The translations under genes and the position numbers were made by a program. A stretch of DNA of 64,000 nt from Phytophthora quininea (Eukaryota; Oomycota; Peronosporomycetes; Peronosporales; Peronosporaceae), in contig JAAVTG010000152.1 in NCBI GenBank assembly GCA_011947345.1, forward strand, positions 62,001-126,000. Reading direction: 5' to 3'. This document shows positions 44,301 through 56,300 of this stretch, piece after piece (the first letter of the stretch is position 1; the number at the start of each line of letters is the position of its first letter). A model generated the notes under the pieces. It saw nothing but the letters and a program-made list of their open reading frames with translations, made no database searches and was not told where the DNA came from.

Positions 44301-47300
44301 TCTCTTCGGGCTTCGACTCGGTCACCTCGGTCACCTCGGTCACCTCGCTCGTCTCCTCCGTCGTGGTGGTCGGCACGTCCTCGGTCGTCTCGAACGTCTC
44401 GGTCACTTCCGTCACCTCCGTCACCTCGCTCGTCTCTTCGGGCTTCGACTCGGTCACCTCGGTCACCTCGGTCACCTCGCTCGTCTCCTCCGTCGTGGTG
44501 GTCGGCGTCCTCGGTCGTCTCGAACGTCTCGGTGATCTCGGTGATCTCGGTCACTTCCGTGGTCTCCTCCACCTCCGTGGTCTCCTCGGTCGTGTCCTTG
44601 GTCGGCTTGCGCTTCGGCTTGCGGTGCTTCTTCGACTTGGGCTTCTTGCCCTCCGTCACGTCAGCCTCCTCCACCGTCACCTCCGTCTCCTCCACGGTCT
44701 CGGTCGTCTCGAACGTCACCTCCGTCGTGGTCGGCACGTCCTCGGTCGTCTCGGTCGTCTCGGTCACTTCCGTCACCTCCGTCACCTCGCTCGTCTCTTC
44801 GGGCTTCGACTCGGTCACCTCGGTCACCTCGGTCACCTCGGTCGTCTCCTCCGTCGTGGTGGTCGGCACGTCCTCGGTCGTCTCGAACGTCTCGGTGATC
44901 TCGGTGATCTCGGTCACTTCCGTGGTCTCCTCCACCTCCGTGGTCTCCTCGGTCGTGTCCTTGGTCGGCTTGCGCTTCGGCTTGCGGTGCTTCTTCGACT
45001 TGGGCTTCTTGCCCTCCGTCACGTCAGCCTCCTCCACCGTCACCTCCGTCTCCTCCACGGTCTCGGTCGTCTCGAACGTCACCTCCGTCGTGGTCGGCAC
45101 GTCCTCGGTCGTCTCGGTCGTCTCGGTCACTTCCGTCACCTCCGTCACCTCGCTCGTCTCTTCGGGCTTCGACTCGGTCACCTCGGTCACCTCGGTCGTC
45201 TCCTCCGTCGTGGTGGTCGGCGTCCTCGGTCGTCTCGAACGTCTCGGTGTCTCGAACGTCTCGGTGATCTCGGTGATCTCGGTCACTTCCGTGGTCTCCT
45301 CCACCTCCGTGGTCTCCTCGGTCGTGTCCTTGGTCGGCTTGCGCTTCGGCTTGCGGTGCTTCTTCGACTTGGGCTTCTTGCCCTCCGTCACGTCAGCCTC
45401 CTCCACCGTCACCTCCGTCTCCTCCACGGTCTCGGTCGTCTCGAACGTCACCTCCGTCGTGGTCGGCACGTCCTCGGTCGTCTCGGTCGTCTCGGTCACT
45501 TCCGTCACCTCCGTCACCTCGCTCGTCTCTTCGGGCTTCGACTCGGTCACCTCGGTCACCTCGGTCGTCTCCTCCGTCGTGGTGGTCGGCGTCCTCGGTC
45601 GTCTCGAACGTCTCGGTCACTTCCGTCACCTCCGTCACCTCGCTCGTCTCCTCCGTCGTGGTGGTCGGCACGTCCTCGGTCGTCTCGAACGTCTCGGTGA
45701 TCTCGGTGATCTCGGTCACTTCCGTGGTCTCCTCCACCTCCGTGGTCTCCTCGGTCGTGTCCTTGGTCGGCTTGCGCTTCGGCTTGCGGTGCTTCTTCGA
45801 CTTGGGCTTCTTGCCCTCCGTCACGTCAGCCTCCTCCACCGTCACCTCCGTCTCCTCCACGGTCTCGGTCGTCTCGAACGTCACCTCCGTCGTGGTCGGC
45901 ACGTCCTCGGTCGTCTCGGTCGTCTCGGTCACTTCCGTCACCTCCGTCACCTCGCTCGTCTCTTCGGGCTTCGACTCGGTCACCTCGGTCACCTCGGTCG
46001 TCTCCTCCGTCGTGGTGGTCGGCACGTCCTCGGTCGTCTCGAACGTCTCGGTGATCTCGGTGATCTCGGTCACTTCCGTGGTCTCCTCCACCTCCGTGGG
46101 CTTCTGTAGTGTGGTGTTTTGTGCCAGAATTGTCTTGTTTGGCGTTGTCGTGGATGTCCTTGGTTTTTATAGAGATCTTTCTTGATGGCGTCGTACTAAT
46201 GGTTCTCGACGAAGAGGACGTCTCCTTCGTCTTTTGGGAACGGTTCGCGATGAACTTCTCTCATCCTTCTTCTTTCCAGGTGTAAACAAGGCCATAAACC
46301 AATTGGGTTCCTCACTCGTGTCTTCAACCGATGAATCCGCCGTTGATATCATCTCCGTCTCGGTCGTCGTCTCCACTTCGATCGTCGTCACCAGCTCACC
46401 GGCCGCGGTCGTCTCCGTGCGCGTGGTCGTGCGCACCGTCTTGGTCACGATGCGGCCGTCGGCCTCCTCGGAGCGGAACACCTCCGTCTTCACCGTCTCG
46501 CCGGGCTCAACGCCAGCCTCCTCGGTCGAGCTGACCGCGATCATGCCCTCGGTGGACGCGATGTTCGACGTCGTCGTCGCAGCAGTCTCGGTGGCTGTCT
46601 CCGTCGTCGTCTCCGTCTCCACCGTCGTGCTCTTGTCGCCGCCCTTCGATTCCGTCTCGGTCGTCGTCTCCACTTCGATCGTCGTCACCAGCTCACCGGC
46701 CGCGGTCGTCTCCGTGCGCGTGGTCGTGCGCACCGTCTTGGTCACGATGCGGCCGTCGGCCTCCTCGGAGCGGAACACCTCCGTCTTCACCGTCTCGCCG
46801 GGCTCAACGCCAGCCTCCTCGGTCGAGCTGACCGCGATCATGCCCTCGGTGGACGCGATGTTCGACGTCGTCGTCGCAGCAGTCTCGGTGGCTGTCTCCG
46901 TCGTCGTCTCCGTCTCCACCGTCGTGCTCTTGTCGCCGCCCTTCGATTCCGTCTCGGTCGTCGTCTCCACTTCGATCGTCGTCACCAGCTCACCGGCCGC
47001 GGTCGTCTCCGTGCGCGTGGTCGTGCGCACCGTCTTGGTCACGATGCGGCCGTCGGCCTCCTCGGAGCGGAACACCTCCGTCTTCACCGTCTCGCCGGGC
47101 TCAACGCCAGCCTCCTCGGTCGAGCTGACCGCGATCATGCCCTCGGTGGACGCGATGTTCGACGTCGTCGTCGCAGCAGTCTCGGTGGCTGTCTCCGTCG
47201 TCGTCTCCGTCTCCACCGTCGTGCTCTTGTCGCCGCCCTTCGATTCCGTCTCGGTCGTCGTCTCCACTTCGATCGTCGTCACCAGCTCACCGGCCGCGGT

Positions 47301-50300
47301 CGTCTCCGTGCGCGTGGTCGTGCGCACCGTCTTGGTCACGATGCGGCCGTCGGCCTCCTCGGAGCGGAACACCTCCGTCTTCACCGTCTCGCCGGGCTCA
47401 ACGCCAGCCTCCTCGGTCGAGCTGACCGCGATCATGCCCTCGGTGGACGCGATGTTCGACGTCGTCGTCGCAGCAGTCTCGGTGGCTGTCTCCGTCGTCG
47501 TCTCCGTCTCCACCGTCGTGCTCTTGTCGCCGCCCTTCGATTCCGTCTCGGTCGTCGTCTCCACTTCGATCGTCGTCACCAGCTCACCGGCCGCGGTCGT
47601 CTCCGTGCGCGTGGTCGTGCGCACCGTCTTGGTCACGATGCGGCCGTCGGCCTCCTCGGAGCGGAACACCTCCGTCTTCACCGTCTCGCCGGGCTCAACG
47701 CCAGCCTCCTCGGTCGAGCTGACCGCGATCATGCCCTCGGTGGACGCGATGTTCGACGTCGTCGTCGCAGCAGTCTCGGTGGCTGTCTCCGTCGTCGTCT
47801 CCGTCTCCACCGTCGTGCTCTTGTCGCCGCCCTTCGATTCCGTCTCGGTCGTCGTCTCCACTTCGATCGTCGTCACCAGCTCACCGGCCGCGGTCGTCTC
47901 CGTGCGCGTGGTCGTGCGCACCGTCTTGGTCACGATGCGGCCGTCGGCCTCCTCGGAGCGGAACACCTCCGTCTTCACCGTCTCGCCGGGCTCAACGCCA
48001 GCCTCCTCGGTCGAGCTGACCGCGATCATGCCCTCGGTGGACGCGATGTTCGACGTCGTCGTCGCAGCAGTCTCGGTGGCTGTCTCCGTCGTCGTCTCCG
48101 TCTCCACCGTCGTGCTCTTGTCGCCGCCCTTCGATTCCGTCTCGGTCGTCGTCTCCACTTCGATCGTCGTCACCAGCTCACCGGCCGCGGTCGTCTCCGT
48201 GCGCGTGGTCGTGCGCACCGTCTTGGTCACGATGCGGCCGTCGGCCTCCTCGGAGCGGAACACCTCCGTCTTCACCGTCTCGCCGGGCTCAACGCCAGCC
48301 TCCTCGGTCGAGCTGACCGCGATCATGCCCTCGGTGGACGCGATGTTCGACGTCGTCGTCGCAGCAGTCTCGGTGGCTGTCTCCGTCGTCGTCTCCGTCT
48401 CCACCGTCGTGCTCTTGTCGCCGCCCTTCGATTCCGTCTCGGTCGTCGTCTCCACTTCGATCGTCGTCACCAGCTCACCGGCCGCGGTCGTCTCCGTGCG
48501 CGTGGTCGTGCGCACCGTCTTGGTCACGATGCGGCCGTCGGCCTCCTCGGAGCGGAACACCTCCGTCTTCACCGTCTCGCCGGGCTCAACGCCAGCCTCC
48601 TCGGTCGAGCTGACCGCGATCATGCCCTCGGTGGACGCGATGTTCGACGTCGTCGTCGCAGCAGTCTCGGTGGCTGTCTCCGTCGTCGTCTCCGTCTCCA
48701 CCGTCGTGCTCTTGTCGCCGCCCTTCGATTCCGTCTCGGTCGTCGTCTCCACTTCGATCGTCGTCACCAGCTCACCGGCCGCGGTCGTCTCCGTGCGCGT
48801 GGTCGTGCGCACCGTCTTGGTCACGATGCGGCCGTCGGCCTCCTCGGAGCGGAACACCTCCGTCTTCACCGTCTCGCCGGGCTCAACGCCAGCCTCCTCG
48901 GTCGAGCTGACCGCGATCATGCCCTCGGTGGACGCGATGTTCGACGTCGTCGTCGCAGCAGTCTCGGTGGCTGTCTCCGTCGTCGTCTCCGTCTCCACCG
49001 TCGTGCTCTTGTCGCCGCCCTTCGATTCCGTCTCGGTCGTCGTCTCCACTTCGATCGTCGTCACCAGCTCACCGGCCGCGGTCGTCTCCGTGCGCGTGGT
49101 CGTGCGCACCGTCTTGGTCACGATGCGGCCGTCGGCCTCCTCGGAGCGGAACACCTCCGTCTTCACCGTCTCGCCGGGCTCAACGCCAGCCTCCTCGGTC
49201 GAGCTGACCGCGATCATGCCCTCGGTGGACGCGATGTTCGACGTCGTCGTCGCAGCAGTCTCGGTGGCTGTCTCCGTCGTCGTCTCCGTCTCCACCGTCG
49301 TGCTCTTGTCGCCGCCCTTCGATTCCGTCTCGGTCGTCGTCTCCACTTCGATCGTCGTCACCAGCTCACCGGCCGCGGTCGTCTCCGTGCGCGTGGTCGT
49401 GCGCACCGTCTTGGTCACGATGCGGCCGTCGGCCTCCTCGGAGCGGAACACCTCCGTCTTCACCGTCTCGCCGGGCTCAACGCCAGCCTCCTCGGTCGAG
49501 CTGACCGCGATCATGCCCTCGGTGGACGCGATGTTCGACGTCGTCGTCGCAGCAGTCTCGGTGGCTGTCTCCGTCGTCGTCTCCGTCTCCACCGTCGTGC
49601 TCTTGTCGCCGCCCTTCGATTCCGTCTCGGTCGTCGTCTCCACTTCGATCGTCGTCACCAGCTCACCGGCCGCGGTCGTCTCCGTGCGCGTGGTCGTGCG
49701 CACCGTCTTGGTCACGATGCGGCCGTCGGCCTCCTCGGAGCGGAACACCTCCGTCTTCACCGTCTCGCCGGGCTCAACGCCAGCCTCCTCGGTCGAGCTG
49801 ACCGCGATCATGCCCTCGGTGGACGCGATGTTCGACGTCGTCGTCGCAGCAGTCTCGGTGGCTGTCTCCGTCGTCGTCTCCGTCTCCACCGTCGTGCTCT
49901 TGTCGCCGCCCTTCGATTCCGTCTCGGTCGTCGTCTCCACTTCGATCGTCGTCACCAGCTCACCGGCCGCGGTCGTCTCCGTGCGCGTGGTCGTGCGCAC
50001 CGTCTTGGTCACGATGCGGCCGTCGGCCTCCTCGGAGCGGAACACCTCCGTCTTCACCGTCTCGCCGGGCTCAACGCCAGCCTCCTCGGTCGAGCTGACC
50101 GCGATCATGCCCTCGGTGGACGCGATGTTCGACGTCGTCGTCGCAGCAGTCTCGGTGGCTGTCTCCGTCGTCGTCTCCGTCTCCACCGTCGTGCTCTTGT
50201 CGCCGCCCTTCGATTCCGTCTCGGTCGTCGTCTCCACTTCGATCGTCGTCACCAGCTCACCGGCCGCGGTCGTCTCCGTGCGCGTGGTCGTGCGCACCGT

Positions 50301-53300
50301 CTTGGTCACGATGCGGCCGTCGGCCTCCTCGGAGCGGAACACCTCCGTCTTCACCGTCTCGCCGGGCTCAACGCCAGCCTCCTCGGTCGAGCTGACCGCG
50401 ATCATGCCCTCGGTGGACGCGATGTTCGACGTCGTCGTCGCAGCAGTCTCGGTGGCTGTCTCCGTCGTCGTCTCCGTCTCCACCGTCGTGCTCTTGTCGC
50501 CGCCCTTCGATTCCGTCTCGGTCGTCGTCTCCACTTCGATCGTCGTCACCAGCTCACCGGCCGCGGTCGTCTCCGTGCGCGTGGTCGTGCGCACCGTCTT
50601 GGTCACGATGCGGCCGTCGGCCTCCTCGGAGCGGAACACCTCCGTCTTCACCGTCTCGCCGGGCTCAACGCCAGCCTCCTCGGTCGAGCTGACCGCGATC
50701 ATGCCCTCGGTGGACGCGATGTTCGACGTCGTCGTCGCAGCAGTCTCGGTGGCTGTCTCCGTCGTCGTCTCCGTCTCCACCGTCGTGCTCTTGTCGCCGC
50801 CCTTCGATTCCGTCTCGGTCGTCGTCTCCACTTCGATCGTCGTCACCAGCTCACCGGCCGCGGTCGTCTCCGTGCGCGTGGTCGTGCGCACCGTCTTGGT
50901 CACGATGCGGCCGTCGGCCTCCTCGGAGCGGAACACCTCCGTCTTCACCGTCTCGCCGGGCTCAACGCCAGCCTCCTCGGTCGAGCTGACCGCGATCATG
51001 CCCTCGGTGGACGCGATGTTCGACGTCGTCGTCGCAGCAGTCTCGGTGGCTGTCTCCGTCGTCGTCTCCGTCTCCACCGTCGTGCTCTTGTCGCCGCCCT
51101 TCGATTCCGTCTCGGTCGTCGTCTCCACTTCGATCGTCGTCACCAGCTCACCGGCCGCGGTCGTCTCCGTGCGCGTGGTCGTGCGCACCGTCTTGGTCAC
51201 GATGCGGCCGTCGGCCTCCTCGGAGCGGAACACCTCCGTCTTCACCGTCTCGCCGGGCTCAACGCCAGCCTCCTCGGTCGAGCTGACCGCGATCATGCCC
51301 TCGGTGGACGCGATGTTCGACGTCGTCGTCGCAGCAGTCTCGGTGGCTGTCTCCGTCGTCGTCTCCGTCTCCACCGTCGTGCTCTTGTCGCCGCCCTTCG
51401 ATTCCGTCTCGGTCGTCGTCTCCACTTCGATCGTCGTCACCAGCTCACCGGCCGCGGTCGTCTCCGTGCGCGTGGTCGTGCGCACCGTCTTGGTCACGAT
51501 GCGGCCGTCGGCCTCCTCGGAGCGGAACACCTCCGTCTTCACCGTCTCGCCGGGCTCAACGCCAGCCTCCTCGGTCGAGCTGACCGCGATCATGCCCTCG
51601 GTGGACGCGATGTTCGACGTCGTCGTCGCAGCAGTCTCGGTGGCTGTCTCCGTCGTCGTCTCCGTCTCCACCGTCGTGCTCTTGTCGCCGCCCTTCGATT
51701 CCGTCTCGGTCGTCGTCTCCACTTCGATCGTCGTCACCAGCTCACCGGCCGCGGTCGTCTCCGTGCGCGTGGTCGTGCGCACCGTCTTGGTCACGATGCG
51801 GCCGTCGGCCTCCTCGGAGCGGAACACCTCCGTCTTCACCGTCTCGCCGGGCTCAACGCCAGCCTCCTCGGTCGAGCTGACCGCGATCATGCCCTCGGTG
51901 GACGCGATGTTCGACGTCGTCGTCGCAGCAGTCTCGGTGGCTGTCTCCGTCGTCGTCTCCGTCTCCACCGTCGTGCTCTTGTCGCCGCCCTTCGATTCCG
52001 TCTCGGTCGTCGTCTCCACTTCGATCGTCGTCACCAGCTCACCGGCCGCGGTCGTCTCCGTGCGCGTGGTCGTGCGCACCGTCTTGGTCACGATGCGGCC
52101 GTCGGCCTCCTCGGAGCGGAACACCTCCGTCTTCACCGTCTCGCCGGGCTCAACGCCAGCCTCCTCGGTCGAGCTGACCGCGATCATGCCCTCGGTGGAC
52201 GCGATGTTCGACGTCGTCGTCGCAGCAGTCTCGGTGGCTGTCTCCGTCGTCGTCTCCGTCTCCACCGTCGTGCTCTTGTCGCCGCCCTTCGATTCCGTCT
52301 CGGTCGTCGTCTCCACTTCGATCGTCGTCACCAGCTCACCGGCCGCGGTCGTCTCCGTGCGCGTGGTCGTGCGCACCGTCTTGGTCACGATGCGGCCGTC
52401 GGCCTCCTCGGAGCGGAACACCTCCGTCTTCACCGTCTCGCCGGGCTCAACGCCAGCCTCCTCGGTCGAGCTGACCGCGATCATGCCCTCGGTGGACGCG
52501 ATGTTCGACGTCGTCGTCGCAGCAGTCTCGGTGGCTGTCTCCGTCGTCGTCTCCGTCTCCACCGTCGTGCTCTTGTCGCCGCCCTTCGATTCCGTCTCGG
52601 TCGTCGTCTCCACTTCGATCGTCGTCACCAGCTCACCGGCCGCGGTCGTCTCCGTGCGCGTGGTCGTGCGCACCGTCTTGGTCACGATGCGGCCGTCGGC
52701 CTCCTCGGAGCGGAACACCTCCGTCTTCACCGTCTCGCCGGGCTCAACGCCAGCCTCCTCGGTCGAGCTGACCGCGATCATGCCCTCGGTGGACGCGATG
52801 TTCGACGTCGTCGTCGCAGCAGTCTCGGTGGCTGTCTCCGTCGTCGTCTCCGTCTCCACCGTCGTGCTCTTGTCGCCGCCCTTCGATTCCGTCTCGGTCG
52901 TCGTCTCCACTTCGATCGTCGTCACCAGCTCACCGGCCGCGGTCGTCTCCGTGCGCGTGGTCGTGCGCACCGTCTTGGTCACGATGCGGCCGTCGGCCTC
53001 CTCGGAGCGGAACACCTCCGTCTTCACCGTCTCGCCGGGCTCAACGCCAGCCTCCTCGGTCGAGCTGACCGCGATCATGCCCTCGGTGGACGCGATGTTC
53101 GACGTCGTCGTCGCAGCAGTCTCGGTGGCTGTCTCCGTCGTCGTCTCCGTCTCCACCGTCGTGCTCTTGTCGCCGCCCTTCGATTCCGTCTCGGTCGTCG
53201 TCTCCACTTCGATCGTCGTCACCAGCTCACCGGCCGCGGTCGTCTCCGTGCGCGTGGTCGTGCGCACCGTCTTGGTCACGATGCGGCCGTCGGCCTCCTC

Positions 53301-56300
53301 GGAGCGGAACACCTCCGTCTTCACCGTCTCGCCGGGCTCAACGCCAGCCTCCTCGGTCGAGCTGACCGCGATCATGCCCTCGGTGGACGCGATGTTCGAC
53401 GTCGTCGTCGCAGCAGTCTCGGTGGCTGTCTCCGTCGTCGTCTCCGTCTCCACCGTCGTGCTCTTGTCGCCGCCCTTCGATTCCGTCTCGGTCGTCGTCT
53501 CCACTTCGATCGTCGTCACCAGCTCACCGGCCGCGGTCGTCTCCGTGCGCGTGGTCGTGCGCACCGTCTTGGTCACGATGCGGCCGTCGGCCTCCTCGGA
53601 GCGGAACACCTCCGTCTTCACCGTCTCGCCGGGCTCAACGCCAGCCTCCTCGGTCGAGCTGACCGCGATCATGCCCTCGGTGGACGCGATGTTCGACGTC
53701 GTCGTCGCAGCAGTCTCGGTGGCTGTCTCCGTCGTCGTCTCCGTCTCCACCGTCGTGCTCTTGTCGCCGCCCTTCGATTCCGTCTCGGTCGTCGTCTCCA
53801 CTTCGATCGTCGTCACCAGCTCACCGGCCGCGGTCGTCTCCGTGCGCGTGGTCGTGCGCACCGTCTTGGTCACGATGCGGCCGTCGGCCTCCTCGGAGCG
53901 GAACACCTCCGTCTTCACCGTCTCGCCGGGCTCAACGCCAGCCTCCTCGGTCGAGCTGACCGCGATCATGCCCTCGGTGGACGCGATGTTCGACGTCGTC
54001 GTCGCAGCAGTCTCGGTGGCTGTCTCCGTCGTCGTCTCCGTCTCCACCGTCGTGCTCTTGTCGCCGCCCTTCGATTCCGTCTCGGTCGTCGTCTCCACTT
54101 CGATCGTCGTCACCAGCTCACCGGCCGCGGTCGTCTCCGTGCGCGTGGTCGTGCGCACCGTCTTGGTCACGATGCGGCCGTCGGCCTCCTCGGAGCGGAA
54201 CACCTCCGTCTTCACCGTCTCGCCGGGCTCAACGCCAGCCTCCTCGGTCGAGCTGACCGCGATCATGCCCTCGGTGGACGCGATGTTCGACGTCGTCGTC
54301 GCAGCAGTCTCGGTGGCTGTCTCCGTCGTCGTCTCCGTCTCCACCGTCGTGCTCTTGTCGCCGCCCTTCGATTCCGTCTCGGTCGTCGTCTCCACTTCGA
54401 TCGTCGTCACCAGCTCACCGGCCGCGGTCGTCTCCGTGCGCGTGGTCGTGCGCACCGTCTTGGTCACGATGCGGCCGTCGGCCTCCTCGGAGCGGAACAC
54501 CTCCGTCTTCACCGTCTCGCCGGGCTCAACGCCAGCCTCCTCGGTCGAGCTGACCGCGATCATGCCCTCGGTGGACGCGATGTTCGACGTCGTCGTCGCA
54601 GCAGTCTCGGTGGCTGTCTCCGTCGTCGTCTCCGTCTCCACCGTCGTGCTCTTGTCGCCGCCCTTCGATTCCGTCTCGGTCGTCGTCTCCACTTCGATCG
54701 TCGTCACCAGCTCACCGGCCGCGGTCGTCTCCGTGCGCGTGGTCGTGCGCACCGTCTTGGTCACGATGCGGCCGTCGGCCTCCTCGGAGCGGAACACCTC
54801 CGTCTTCACCGTCTCGCCGGGCTCAACGCCAGCCTCCTCGGTCGAGCTGACCGCGATCATGCCCTCGGTGGACGCGATGTTCGACGTCGTCGTCGCAGCA
54901 GTCTCGGTGGCTGTCTCCGTCGTCGTCTCCGTCTCCACCGTCGTGCTCTTGTCGCCGCCCTTCGATTCCGTCTCGGTCGTCGTCTCCACTTCGATCGTCG
55001 TCACCAGCTCACCGGCCGCGGTCGTCTCCGTGCGCGTGGTCGTGCGCACCGTCTTGGTCACGATGCGGCCGTCGGCCTCCTCGGAGCGGAACACCTCCGT
55101 CTTCACCGTCTCGCCGGGCTCAACGCCAGCCTCCTCGGTCGAGCTGACCGCGATCATGCCCTCGGTGGACGCGATGTTCGACGTCGTCGTCGCAGCAGTC
55201 TCGGTGGCTGTCTCCGTCGTCGTCTCCGTCTCCACCGTCGTGCTCTTGTCGCCGCCCTTCGATTCCGTCTCGGTCGTCGTCTCCACTTCGATCGTCGTCA
55301 CCAGCTCACCGGCCGCGGTCGTCTCCGTGCGCGTGGTCGTGCGCACCGTCTTGGTCACGATGCGGCCGTCGGCCTCCTCGGAGCGGAACACCTCCGTCTT
55401 CACCGTCTCGCCGGGCTCAACGCCAGCCTCCTCGGTCGAGCTGACCGCGATCATGCCCTCGGTGGACGCGATGTTCGACGTCGTCGTCGCAGCAGTCTCG
55501 GTGGCTGTCTCCGTCGTCGTCTCCGTCTCCACCGTCGTGCTCTTGTCGCCGCCCTTCGATTCCGTCTCGGTCGTCGTCTCCACTTCGATCGTCGTCACCA
55601 GCTCACCGGCCGCGGTCGTCTCCGTGCGCGTGGTCGTGCGCACCGTCTTGGTCACGATGCGGCCGTCGGCCTCCTCGGAGCGGAACACCTCCGTCTTCAC
55701 CGTCTCGCCGGGCTCAACGCCAGCCTCCTCGGTCGAGCTGACCGCGATCATGCCCTCGGTGGACGCGATGTTCGACGTCGTCGTCGCAGCAGTCTCGGTG
55801 GCTGTCTCCGTCGTCGTCTCCGTCTCCACCGTCGTGCTCTTGTCGCCGCCCTTCGATTCCGTCTCGGTCGTCGTCTCCACTTCGATCGTCGTCACCAGCT
55901 CACCGGCCGCGGTCGTCTCCGTGCGCGTGGTCGTGCGCACCGTCTTGGTCACGATGCGGCCGTCGGCCTCCTCGGAGCGGAACACCTCCGTCTTCACCGT
56001 CTCGCCGGGCTCAACGCCAGCCTCCTCGGTCGAGCTGACCGCGATCATGCCCTCGGTGGACGCGATGTTCGACGTCGTCGTCGCAGCAGTCTCGGTGGCT
56101 GTCTCCGTCGTCGTCTCCGTCTCCACCGTCGTGCTCTTGTCGCCGCCCTTCGATTCCGTCTCGGTCGTCGTCTCCACTTCGATCGTCGTCACCAGCTCAC
56201 CGGCCGCGGTCGTCTCCGTGCGCGTGGTCGTGCGCACCGTCTTGGTCACGATGCGGCCGTCGGCCTCCTCGGAGCGGAACACCTCCGTCTTCACCGCTGG

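Noticed and set aside
35386..44535. Plus-strand 3049-codon open frame rich in Val/Ser and Leu/Arg/His
   Set aside because: Antisense of the Thr-Glu-Val array. It switches composition at every 2-base variant, as expected for frame-shifted noncoding reading.
23377..46104. CRISPR-like array
   Set aside because: Directly repeated, but units are coding, variable in length and without unique spacers of constant size. The organism is eukaryotic.
46234..46534. Frameshift products of the array as alternative proteins
   Set aside because: All three frames of G/C-rich periodic DNA stay open for long stretches by composition; there is no independent evidence for use.
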